NCBI RefSeq assembly: GCF_011752565.1
Contig: NZ_VWXK01000022.1
Coordinates: 36,320 to 100,319 of the forward strand
Source: Pantoea sp. Ap-967
Lineage (GTDB): Bacteria; Pseudomonadota; Gammaproteobacteria; Pseudomonadales; Pseudomonadaceae
Direction: 5' to 3'
Length of the DNA: 64,000 bases
Position 1 is the stretch's first letter, and every line of letters starts with the position of its first letter. Position numbers and translations under genes: made by a program. Positions 28,142-37,324 of this stretch are shown piece after piece. The notes below the pieces were generated by a model that was given only the letters and a program-made list of their open reading frames with translations, ran no database searches and was not told where the DNA came from.

Positions 28142-31100
28142 ATGCCTCCCTCCCGTACCCCTGGCTCGCCACGTATCACCGAGCAATTCATTGGCCAACA
28201 ACTTCCCGCCTGGCTTGCCAATGCCAGCGCCCAATCCCTTGCAGCCCTGCGCGCGCGGGTCACCGCGCGATTAGCCAGCCAGCGCGAAATCAACCGCGTT
28301 TCTGCGCAGGTAGAGCCGCTGGATGACTTTGCCCGCAGGCGGCTTGAGGCTGAGCTGAACCTGCCGGTTGCCCTGAGCACCTTGGTATGGCGCGAGGAGC
28401 GCCGGCACCTGCGCACCAGCCCGCTGGGCCTGCCCGACTTTTCATCCTATTTCGTGCGCATGCCGGCGCTGCAGAAATTGATGCAGAACTTCAAGCCACG
28501 TGAATCCTTCTTCGAGCAGACCGCGTTGGTCAGCCCACCGGTTGAGCCGGGGCAGGATGATCGCGTGGTCGATACCCAGGTGGATGACATCGTCGAGGCG
28601 TGCCGGCGTGTGGATGTGGGCAAAGCCTACCAGCAGCACTTGGCCGACGTGCTGAACGGCCCGTTCGAGCATGCCCTGGCCGAGGACAAGCGCCTGGAGC
28701 TTTCGCTGGCGATCGAGGTGGCTGCGCTAAAAGGGCAGGTGCAAGGCGAGAACCTGAAGATGCTGCGCCAGCTCGCCAGCGGTGTGCAACCTACTCACCC
28801 GCTGAGCCGCCGTGTGGCAGTGGGGGGTGTCGAGGTACTGGGCTGCCGCGTGGACGGTGCATTGTGTCTTGAGCTGCTTGGCACCTGGACACCGGGCGGC
28901 AGTGTCGTCTTGAACCCCGAGCTGCTGCAGGGCGTGATGCTTTACTGGCCGGATGATCCACAGCGCCCCCTGCGGTACTACAACGATTGGGATGAGGCCA
29001 ACCGCGCGCTGGCCGGGGCGCTGGCGGATGAACACGCCCGAGGTGCCTTTGCCCGCCGTGTCGGCCTGGCCGAGCGGGCGCAGTGCCTGGCGTTGCTGGC
29101 GACCCGTTTGCAGGATGATGCACCCGACCTGCAACCGCGCCGGTTGCAGGCAACGGCCAACCTCTTCGGGCAACTGGCGCAGTGGCACGTGGCTCGCATC
29201 AAGGCCGATGCCGCTTACCTCGCCGTGCCCACCGCGCAGGCGGACAGTGAAGCCTCGGCCGAGCGCTTGCGCACGCTGCAGTCTGCCGGGCTGGCACTGC
29301 TCAACCTGGCGGGCCTGTTCGTGCCAGCGCTGGGCGCCTTGCTGCTGGCGGACGCGGTCGGGCAGTTGTTGGGCGAGGTGTTCGAGGGGGCCAACGACTG
29401 GAGCCTGGGCCACCAGCACGAAGCGCTGCAGCATTTGCTCCAGGTGGCGCTGTCGCTGGCATCGGTTGGCGTGGTGGCAGGGGGTGCATACGCCGTGCGC
29501 AGCGCGTTCGTCGAGCAACTGGAGCCGGTCCGCAACCCGGCGGGCCAGGCGCGGCTGTGGCGCAACGACCTGGCGCCGTATCAGCAAACCCAACCCTCAG
29601 TGCCATTGATCGAGCGCGACGATGGCCTGCTGACCGATGGCAGCCACTGCTGGTGGCGCCAGGGCGCTGCACTGTACCGGGTGCGCCAAGACGCTGCCGG
29701 CACCTGGCGCCTGCTGCACCGTGATGGCCCTGGCAGGTACGGGCCGGCATTGCGTGGCAATGGCGAGCGGGCCTGGTGGCTTGCCAGCGAGCGGCCACTG
29801 GAGTGGCAGGGTATGCACTGGTTGCTGGCACGGCTGTGGCCTGCCGCGAGCACGCTGGATACCGAGCGGGTGACGCAGATTCTAAAGGTGGCGGATATTG
29901 ACGAGGTTTATCTGCGTGGCCTGCTGGTCGAGGGGCGGCGGCTGCCGGTGCAACTGCGTGACACCCTGGAGCGCTTTGCCGTGGATGCCCGGATCGAGGC
30001 GTTCCTTGGCCAGCCGGACGATAACGAACTGCTGCAATGGTGCGTGGACCGGCTTGGCCTGCAAGGCGAACCCCTGCAGGTTCAGCTGGACAATGTGAAG
30101 CAGGAAGCTCAAGCCTTGCGCGGGCCCATGTTCGAGCATTTCTCGGCGCGATACTTGCCAACGGAGCCGCTGCTGGCGCTGCTCAAACGTGACTTTCCGT
30201 CTTTACCGGATGCCTACGCCGTGGATGTGCTCAACCAGGCCAGCATGGCCGTGCGCGAACCCATGCAGGCGCAGGCGCGGGTACCGCTGGCACTCGCCGA
30301 GCGCGCTCGGGGTGCCTTGCAACTGGCACGCCTGACCCGCACCCGTGAAACGCTCTACCTGCGTAGCAGCTACCGGCCGGAAGGCGTAGCCCTGGCGTTT
30401 GCACTGCTGCGCCGTAATGGCCTGAGCCAGTCCCAGGTCAACCTTGAGTTGCGTGCGCAGTCGGCACTGGGCGCCTTGCAGGAACGCTTGCTGCCCGAGG
30501 CACCGGGGCAGCAGACGCAGGTGTTGGTGTGGCAGGACGGCCAGTTCGCACTGTACGACTCACGCGGCCTGCCCAGCACCCTGACCGTGGCCGAACCTCA
30601 AGGGCTTTGCGAGGTGCTGGCAGCCTGCTTGCCCGCCAGCTACCAAACCCTCCGCGGATGGAGCGGGGCACAGGCACCCGAGCAGCTTCGTGCTGCGCTG
30701 CAGGGCTGGTTGCCCGACACCTCGCAAGCGCAGTTGAGGTTGCTGGGCTGGCGTGAAGCCAGGCCTATGGGCGCGCCCATGCGGCGCCTAGCCGATGGCC
30801 GGCTGGGCTATCTGCTGGGAGGGCACGCCAGCAAGCGCCCGGCCGCATCAGCCCCCCGGCAAACCCTGCGCGAGCGGATTCGCGCCTTGTACCCCTCGCT
30901 CGACGATACCGATGTCGAGCGCTACCTGCTGATCCTCACCGACGACACCCCTTCGCCGTTTCACAGTCTGCTGCTCCAGGAGCTGCAGTACCAGGCACTG
31001 GATGAAAGCCTTGCGCGCTGGACCGGCGAGGCCCAGGGGCGTGCCCAGGCCGACCGCTATCATGTCGCCCGCGCCCTGCGCCGGGCCTGGCGCTTCGAAG

Positions 31101-32620
31101 GCGAGCAGCAAGTGGATGCAGACGGCAGCATCGTCGGTTTGCGCCTGAGCATCATCGCGATCCCGGTGGCGCAGCTGCCGGCACTACCGGCCAATTCCGA
31201 TTTCGCCCATGTTACGGACCTGACCCTGGTGGGGCTGCGCCTGAGCCAAGTGCCGCCAGGGTTTCTCGGCCGTTTCACCGGCTTGCGCCACCTGGACCTG
31301 AGCAACAACCAGTTAGGCGCCCTGCCCGACGGGCTGCAGAGCATGCCTGAGTTGCGGCACTTGAACCTGCAGCGTAACCGCATGCGGCTGACAGCTGAGC
31401 AGTTATCGGTACTGGCCAGCAGGACTGAGCTGCGTACCCTTGATCTCAGTGAAAACACCCTGGGCAGGGGGGGCCTGGATGTTTCGGCGCTGCTGCGCCT
31501 GCGCGACCTGCGCCTGCGCCGTACCGGCCTTCAGGCAGTACCCCGTGGCTTGCAATGGTGCGCGCAACTGGAATACGCCGACCTGCGTGACAACCACATC
31601 GTTGACTTGCCACAAACCCTGCTCGATGCGCCCGCGCAGTTGCGGCAAACCCTCAACGTGCGCGGCAACGCCATCCCTGCCGCGCAACTTGAGCAACTGT
31701 ACCTTCCCGACCATGTGCCCACTGCAGCGCCCGAGGGCTTGTCGGACCTGGCCGAGGCCAGGCGACAGTGGCTGGCAACCCAGGCCGACGCGGAACAGGC
31801 TGCGCGTGCCGAGGCCTGGGACCGGTTGCAGCATGAGCCCGGTAGCGAGGCATTCTTCGACGTGCTCGTGGGGCTGGTCCACACCGCCGAGTTTCGCGTG
31901 GCCCCGGCAGGCATCGGCGCCAGGGTGTGGGGGATGATCGATGCCCTGCTTGCCGAACAACGCCTGCGCCAGGAGCTGTTCGCGCTGGCCGACGAGCCGC
32001 GTGCCTGTGCCGACAATATCGCCAACTGCTTCAGTTCCCTCGAAGTGCGCGCCCAGGTATTGCACGCAACCCAGGGGGGCGACCCCCTTGCCACGCGTGG
32101 CGAGCGCTTGTTGCTCGCCCAGCGCCTGTTCCGCCTCGACACCGTGCTGGCGCTGGCCCGGGCCGATATCGAGGCCCGTTACGCCGATGGCCGCTGGCAG
32201 CGCGGTGCCCATGCCGAAGAGGAGGTCGAGGTCAGCCTGGCGTACCGCACGGGCCTGGCCACGCGGTTGAACCTGATCGGGCAGCCGCGCCATATGTTGT
32301 TCAGCGCCATTGCCTCGGTGCCTCCAGAAGCGATCGAGCGGGCCTACCTGGCCGTGCTCAGCGCCGAATCGACCGAGGCGCGTGTGCTGTACATCAGCCA
32401 GCGCGACTTCTGGGTGCCGGTATTGCGGGCAGCCCACCGGGCGGCGTTCGATGCCGTCGAGCAGGCCTTCGACGAGGCGTTGGAAACCCTCGATGGCAAC
32501 CGCGAGCGCCTGGGCAGCGGGGCCTACGACCAGCAGGCCAGGGAATTGATGGCCAGGCGTGAGCAGGCGCTGCAGGCGCTTGCCCTGCGCCTGACCCGGG
32601 AAGAACTGACCAAGCCTTGA
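28142..32620 (+). CDS. LRR protein with NEL-type E3 ubiquitin ligase domain (paralog 3)
   Basis: A 1,492-residue third copy, 69 bases after paralog 2. The N terminus repeats the family opening EQFIGQQLPAWLANASAQ. Hydrophobic segments lie at about 380-405 and 435-453 (LALLNLAGLFVPALGALLLA). The RLADGRLGYLLGGH module is near 880-893. Leucine-rich repeats span about 1007-1167 (LRHLDLSNNQLGALP). The NEL-like active site is DEPRACADNIANCFSSLEV, with Cys1289 and Asp1291. The conserved tail VSLAYRTGL and YISQRDFW are present. It is predicted to be catalytically competent if the NEL assignment holds. Likely co-transcribed with its neighbours. Confidence 0.85.
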   Translation: MPPSRTPGSPRITEQFIGQQLPAWLANASAQSLAALRARVTARLASQREINRVSAQVEPLDDFARRRLEAELNLPVALSTLVWREERRHLRTSPLGLPDFSSYFVRMPALQKLMQNFKPRESFFEQTALVSPPVEPGQDDRVVDTQVDDIVEACRRVDVGKAYQQHLADVLNGPFEHALAEDKRLELSLAIEVAALKGQVQGENLKMLRQLASGVQPTHPLSRRVAVGGVEVLGCRVDGALCLELLGTWTPGGSVVLNPELLQGVMLYWPDDPQRPLRYYNDWDEANRALAGALADEHARGAFARRVGLAERAQCLALLATRLQDDAPDLQPRRLQATANLFGQLAQWHVARIKADAAYLAVPTAQADSEASAERLRTLQSAGLALLNLAGLFVPALGALLLADAVGQLLGEVFEGANDWSLGHQHEALQHLLQVALSLASVGVVAGGAYAVRSAFVEQLEPVRNPAGQARLWRNDLAPYQQTQPSVPLIERDDGLLTDGSHCWWRQGAALYRVRQDAAGTWRLLHRDGPGRYGPALRGNGERAWWLASERPLEWQGMHWLLARLWPAASTLDTERVTQILKVADIDEVYLRGLLVEGRRLPVQLRDTLERFAVDARIEAFLGQPDDNELLQWCVDRLGLQGEPLQVQLDNVKQEAQALRGPMFEHFSARYLPTEPLLALLKRDFPSLPDAYAVDVLNQASMAVREPMQAQARVPLALAERARGALQLARLTRTRETLYLRSSYRPEGVALAFALLRRNGLSQSQVNLELRAQSALGALQERLLPEAPGQQTQVLVWQDGQFALYDSRGLPSTLTVAEPQGLCEVLAACLPASYQTLRGWSGAQAPEQLRAALQGWLPDTSQAQLRLLGWREARPMGAPMRRLADGRLGYLLGGHASKRPAASAPRQTLRERIRALYPSLDDTDVERYLLILTDDTPSPFHSLLLQELQYQALDESLARWTGEAQGRAQADRYHVARALRRAWRFEGEQQVDADGSIVGLRLSIIAIPVAQLPALPANSDFAHVTDLTLVGLRLSQVPPGFLGRFTGLRHLDLSNNQLGALPDGLQSMPELRHLNLQRNRMRLTAEQLSVLASRTELRTLDLSENTLGRGGLDVSALLRLRDLRLRRTGLQAVPRGLQWCAQLEYADLRDNHIVDLPQTLLDAPAQLRQTLNVRGNAIPAAQLEQLYLPDHVPTAAPEGLSDLAEARRQWLATQADAEQAARAEAWDRLQHEPGSEAFFDVLVGLVHTAEFRVAPAGIGARVWGMIDALLAEQRLRQELFALADEPRACADNIANCFSSLEVRAQVLHATQGGDPLATRGERLLLAQRLFRLDTVLALARADIEARYADGRWQRGAHAEEEVEVSLAYRTGLATRLNLIGQPRHMLFSAIASVPPEAIERAYLAVLSAESTEARVLYISQRDFWVPVLRAAHRAAFDAVEQAFDEALETLDGNRERLGSGAYDQQARELMARREQALQALALRLTREELTKP

Positions 32621-32748
32621 CCTGGCCAGGGCGGCGTGCGCTGGCAAGGCCGCCCGCGCCGCCGCTTCGCAGCGGCACGGTTCCCTCTGATGGTAGCGGC
32701 GCCGTTGCCAGAGTATCGGCCTCTGCCAATGACTACGCGAGAGCCGCC

Positions 32749-35700
32749 ATGAATACCCACGCCATACCCTCGATGGACCAGAAACTCAGCACCGCTACAC
32801 AGGATTTCATTCGCCAACGGTTGCCCGATTGGCTAACCCGAGCCTCGACCACCCAGCTTGCCACCTTGCGTGGGCTGTTCAAGGTGCACCGGGCAAGCCA
32901 GCGGCGGCTGCGAGCGCACACCGGGCAACTGCTGCCGCTGCAGGTGTTCGCCGAGCGGCATCTACTGGCCTTGCTGGAGCAGCCGCTGCCCCAAGGCGTG
33001 CGCTTCGCCGACCTTGAGTGGCGGGTGGTGACCCCACGGTTCGATACCGCTGCCAACCTGGCATTGCCAACCTATGGCTACGGTGAAACACGGCGCAACG
33101 GCCTGTTGCAACTGATGAGCAACTTCCCGCCAGAGGCTTCCTACTACCTGGGCAGCGGCCTGGTGGCGCCGGGCACGGACGAGGTGCTGTCCGGGGCGCC
33201 TGATACGCTGGTCCAGGCCTGTCGTGAGCGGGATGTGGGGGCAAAGTACCAGGCCGAACTGGACAAGGCATTCACCCCTGGCGCAGTGGGCGACCTGGCC
33301 GATGACAAGCGGGCGGGCTTCAAGCTGGCCTGCAAGATTGCCGCCCTGCGTGGGGATATCAGTGCCTTCGAAGAGCTGGCACTGCGCGAAGTGGCCGATG
33401 ACGACGATGACAAACTGGCCAGCGGGTTGCGCGGTTACCCGGGCCTGCTGCAGGTGCTGGGGCAGCCCATTGCCGACGGCCTGCTCATCACGCTGAAAGA
33501 CGACGCCGGTGCGCCGCAGAGCCTGGTGCTGTACTTGCCGGGCGACCCGCGCCAGGCCTTGCGCCGTTTCGACAGCGCCGAGGCCATGCACAAGGCGCTG
33601 GCCGAGGCGCTTGATGCTGCAGGTTATCGGCAGTATTTCAGCCAGCTGGTGAGCCTGGAGCAACGGGCAAGGTTCGTCCAGCACCTGGACGTGCGCCTCA
33701 AAGATGCATCCCCAGACCTTCAGGTTCAAGGCCGGGTGCCCGAAGGCGGGTTGTTCGCCGCCATGGCCAGTGAGCAGGTGCAACGGGTGAAGGACGATGC
33801 CCGCTTGCTGCTGGTGCCGACCGCACAAGCCAATGCAGCAGCGGCGCGGGCCAGGCTTCAGGCCTGGGAGGCGGCGGGCATGGGCGTGCTGAACCTGGCT
33901 GGCTTCTTCATTCCAGTGGTCGGTGCCATGTTGCTTGGGCAATTGCTGGCGCAGACGCTGTCGGATGTGTACGAAGGGGTAATGGACCTCTCCGAAGGCC
34001 ATCAGCATGAGGCGCTGGAGCACCTGTTCGATGTGCTTGAAACGGTGGTGTCGACGGCGGCGGTGGTGGGCGCGGGTGCGGTGCTGCACAACGCCGTGGT
34101 CGCGGCAATGGAACCGGTGACGCTCCCGGGCAAGGGGCAACGCTTGTGGTCCGGTGACCTGGTGCCCTACGAGTCGTACCCCGAAACGCCAGCACTGGGC
34201 AGCGATGGCCTGTACGCCCTGGGTGCGCGCAAATGGCTGCGTTCAGGCTCGCGGTACTTCGAGGTGTACCGGCCTGACCCGGAGGGGCCATACCGTGTGC
34301 GCCATCCGCTGCGCAACGACGCCTTCGGGCCTGAAGTGGTGCACAACGGCGAGCGCAGCTGGCGCCTGTTGTGCGAGCAACCCCGGTACTGGCACGACAG
34401 CCAGCTGATGCTCGATACCCTGTGGCCGCAACATCCTGCCGTAGGGGCCGAGCGGGCCCGGCAGATCCTGCAGGTGGCTGGCGTCGACCAGGACGAGCTG
34501 CGCGGCATCCTCATGGAAAACCGCCGCGCCCCCGTCAACCTGCGCGAAACCCTGCGGCGTTTCGAACAGGATGGCCGGGTGGAGCGCTTCTTCACCCATG
34601 TTCGCGCAGGGCAGTTGCCGGCCGAGGACATCGCGCTGCTGCAGTGGTGCGAGGCGCAGCCTTTCGTGGGCACGGGGCTGGCCAATGTGCTGGCCAGCGC
34701 AACGGCCTTGCGCGGGCCCTTGTTCGAGCACCTGACGCGCCTGGCACCACGCGAGGACGGCCTGTTGGCCCTGTTGCGGCGCGATTTCAAGGCGCTGCCC
34801 GAGGCCTATGCGCGCGAGGCGCTGGGTGATGTTGACGAGGCGACGAGGCGCCAAGCGGTCGACAGCCAGAAGCTGCCGCTGGTGATTGCGACCAGGGCGG
34901 CCTCGCTGCTGCGTGTCGCACGCCTGAACCTGGCCTTGGAGGGGCTGTACCTGAGCAATGCCTACAGTGACGATACTGGCGCACTGGTGTTGGCGTTGCT
35001 GGCTCAACAGGCGCCCAGCAGCGTCAACCTGGAACTGCGTGAAGGCTCGGTGGCCGGGCGCCTGATCGGCAGCGTGGTCGCCAGCGATTCCACAGCGCCC
35101 GTCACGGTGCTGGTGCGAGATCAAGGGCGCTTCTGGCGCTTCGATGGCCAAGGCCATCCGCAAGCGCTGGCTGCTGAGCGGGCACGCGACCTCTTCACGG
35201 CCATCGTCGACACGCTGTCGGCCGAGCAATTGGCTGACTTGGCGATCACCGGCAACGACCCCGTCGGGCAGTTGCGCAGTTGGGTGCTTGCGCAGCTTCC
35301 GGCGTCCAGCGAAGGCATTGCCCAGCTCCTCGGCTGGGCAGCGCAGCCTGAGTGGTTCAACCCCGGACGGCGGCTGGAAGATGGCCGCGTCGGCTATGTG
35401 CTGAGCGGGCGGCCCCAGGGCCGCAGAACGCCTGGGGTGCTGTTGCGCGAAGCCATGCACCGCTATTTCCCGGGGCTCACCGATGCCCAGGTTGAGCGTG
35501 AGCTCGCCCAGCGGCTGGGCGAGAGAGCCCGGGCCTACCAGGTGCTGGCGGACCTTGAGGATGACCACGAGCAGCTGCACCGAGCGCTGAACCGCTGGGC
35601 GGGCAGTGAGCTCAATGATGCCCGGCGCGACACTCGCCTGCGCGCGTGCCAAGACATCGCCAGGGCCTGGCGGGTGCAGGGCGAGCCGGTGGTCGATGGC

Positions 35701-37200
35701 CAGGGCCAAGCCGCTGGCCAGCGCTTGCGCCTGGTAGGCCTCAATGTCAGCAGCCTGCCTGAGCTGCCGACGGCGATCACCTTCAGGCATCTGTCGGTGC
35801 TGGTACTCAACGAAACAGGCCTTATGCACATCCCCGCGCAGTTCTTGCAGGCCTTCGGCGCCTTGCGTGAATTGAACATGAACAACAACCGCTTGCTGCA
35901 CATCCCCCAAGGCATCGGTTACCTCACTGAACTGCGCGAGCTGAGCCTGCGGCATAACGACATCCGCCCAGATGCCGCTGCCCTGGCCCAGCTGCACAGC
36001 CTGGCGCGGCTAACCCACCTTGACCTGAGCCACAACCCGCTGGGGCAGTACCCGATGAGCTTCAACGGCCTCCCGCACCTGGTTCGGCTTGGCCTGCGCA
36101 ATTGCCGGTTGAGTACCTGGCCCAAGGGTATCGGGCTGTGTGGGTTTCTTGAAGAGGCCGACCTGAGGAACAACCAACTGGCGGATGTGCCGCAAGAAGT
36201 GCGGCTGATGCCCTACGAGTTTCGCCGCTCGCTACTGGTTGCCAACAACCCTCTGCGCAGCAGCGACCTGATGGCACTGCAGGCACTGGACACGATTGTT
36301 GAAGAGCACCTGCCGGAACCTCGCGTCGGCCAGGACCCGGAAGCGACCCGTAGCTGGTGGCTAGGCAACCCCGCGCACGACCAGCAGGCGCGCACCGAGG
36401 CCTGGAGCCGCTTGGCGCTGGAAACCTGGGGAGATGACCTGATCGAGCTGTTGGAACGCTTGATGCCGCTGGCCGGCTTTGCCTGGCCCCAGGCCTACAT
36501 GGCCGAGCAATTCTGGGCGCTGTTGCCGGCGATGCAAACCGATGAAGCGTTGCGCGGCAGGGTGGTTCAGCTTGCCGGGCAGCGCCCGACGGACGAGAAC
36601 GCAGTGATGGATTGCTTCAGCCAGATGCTGGTGCAGCGCCTGCGCAACCAGCCCGGCCCACCTGCCAATGCCGGGCCAGGCGGGGCTGGGGAAGCCAGCT
36701 TGTTCGCCCTGGGCCGCAGCTTGTTCCGCCTTGAGCAGGTGGAGCGAATCGCCCGGCAGGACGTTGCCGCGCGCCACCAGCGCCGCGAGCTGATCGATGC
36801 CCCTGGTATCCGGCTGGGCTACCGTGTGCGCTTGCGCCAGTGGCTGGGCTTGCCGGGGCAGCCCCATGCCATGCGGGTCACCGACCTCAACCGCATCAGC
36901 AGCGAGCAACTGCTGGCGGCACGGCGCACCGTGCGCCAGGCGGAAAGCGCCGAGGCGCTGGCGGCCTACCTGGAGCAGCGGCCGTTCTGGCAAGCACTGA
37001 TCGCGCGCAACTTCAGCGCCGATCTTGCAACCATCGAGCAGGTGTACGAACAAGGCTGGCAGGCACTGCTGGCCCAGCGCAGTGCACTGGGCGAGGCACT
37101 GTTCCAGGCCCGGCGGGTTGAACTGGAAGGGCAGCGTGCCAATGGCAAGCGGGCGCTGAGCCTGCGCTTCATGCGGGCCCTGGAGCGGCGCGCCGGCTAG
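32749..37200 (+). CDS. LRR protein with degenerate NEL-like domain (paralog 4, probable pseudo-ligase)
   Basis: A 1,483-residue fourth copy with the same layout: hydrophobic hairpin at about 378-457, RLEDGRVGYVLSGR module, and leucine-rich repeats at about 998-1157 (LRELNMNNNRLLHIP, LTHLDLSHNPLGQYP). In the NEL-like region the active-site motif that reads T-C-x-D in the other three is T-D-E-N (Asp1282, Asn1284), so both catalytic residues are changed. Two further conserved blocks also differ: SQRDFW becomes EQRPFW, and the Y/L-RTGL block becomes YRVRLRQWL. The reading frame is intact, so this is not a decayed gene. The ATG at 32749 is chosen because MNTHAIPSMDQKL aligns with family N termini. 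It may act as a decoy, regulator or binding partner; this is inference. Confidence 0.82.
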   Translation: MNTHAIPSMDQKLSTATQDFIRQRLPDWLTRASTTQLATLRGLFKVHRASQRRLRAHTGQLLPLQVFAERHLLALLEQPLPQGVRFADLEWRVVTPRFDTAANLALPTYGYGETRRNGLLQLMSNFPPEASYYLGSGLVAPGTDEVLSGAPDTLVQACRERDVGAKYQAELDKAFTPGAVGDLADDKRAGFKLACKIAALRGDISAFEELALREVADDDDDKLASGLRGYPGLLQVLGQPIADGLLITLKDDAGAPQSLVLYLPGDPRQALRRFDSAEAMHKALAEALDAAGYRQYFSQLVSLEQRARFVQHLDVRLKDASPDLQVQGRVPEGGLFAAMASEQVQRVKDDARLLLVPTAQANAAAARARLQAWEAAGMGVLNLAGFFIPVVGAMLLGQLLAQTLSDVYEGVMDLSEGHQHEALEHLFDVLETVVSTAAVVGAGAVLHNAVVAAMEPVTLPGKGQRLWSGDLVPYESYPETPALGSDGLYALGARKWLRSGSRYFEVYRPDPEGPYRVRHPLRNDAFGPEVVHNGERSWRLLCEQPRYWHDSQLMLDTLWPQHPAVGAERARQILQVAGVDQDELRGILMENRRAPVNLRETLRRFEQDGRVERFFTHVRAGQLPAEDIALLQWCEAQPFVGTGLANVLASATALRGPLFEHLTRLAPREDGLLALLRRDFKALPEAYAREALGDVDEATRRQAVDSQKLPLVIATRAASLLRVARLNLALEGLYLSNAYSDDTGALVLALLAQQAPSSVNLELREGSVAGRLIGSVVASDSTAPVTVLVRDQGRFWRFDGQGHPQALAAERARDLFTAIVDTLSAEQLADLAITGNDPVGQLRSWVLAQLPASSEGIAQLLGWAAQPEWFNPGRRLEDGRVGYVLSGRPQGRRTPGVLLREAMHRYFPGLTDAQVERELAQRLGERARAYQVLADLEDDHEQLHRALNRWAGSELNDARRDTRLRACQDIARAWRVQGEPVVDGQGQAAGQRLRLVGLNVSSLPELPTAITFRHLSVLVLNETGLMHIPAQFLQAFGALRELNMNNNRLLHIPQGIGYLTELRELSLRHNDIRPDAAALAQLHSLARLTHLDLSHNPLGQYPMSFNGLPHLVRLGLRNCRLSTWPKGIGLCGFLEEADLRNNQLADVPQEVRLMPYEFRRSLLVANNPLRSSDLMALQALDTIVEEHLPEPRVGQDPEATRSWWLGNPAHDQQARTEAWSRLALETWGDDLIELLERLMPLAGFAWPQAYMAEQFWALLPAMQTDEALRGRVVQLAGQRPTDENAVMDCFSQMLVQRLRNQPGPPANAGPGGAGEASLFALGRSLFRLEQVERIARQDVAARHQRRELIDAPGIRLGYRVRLRQWLGLPGQPHAMRVTDLNRISSEQLLAARRTVRQAESAEALAAYLEQRPFWQALIARNFSADLATIEQVYEQGWQALLAQRSALGEALFQARRVELEGQRANGKRALSLRFMRALERRAG

Positions 37201-37324
37201 GCCCGGGTACGGCCAAACCGGTCATCCAGTTTGACAGCTTTGGCCATTGTCGCCGCGCGCCAGCAGCGCGAACATCGTCGGACCGAGGTTCAACTCCAAA
37301 AACAAGAAACCAAGGAGTCCGACG

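Noticed and set aside
19033..37200. Recent horizontal transfer of the array
   Set aside because: GC content and codon use by eye match the neighbours, and there is no IS, integrase or tRNA at the ends, so only older acquisition can be argued.
37231..37260. TTGACA before the acyl-CoA ligase as a -35 box
   Set aside because: No -10 box follows at 16-18 bases; the region there is GCCGCG.
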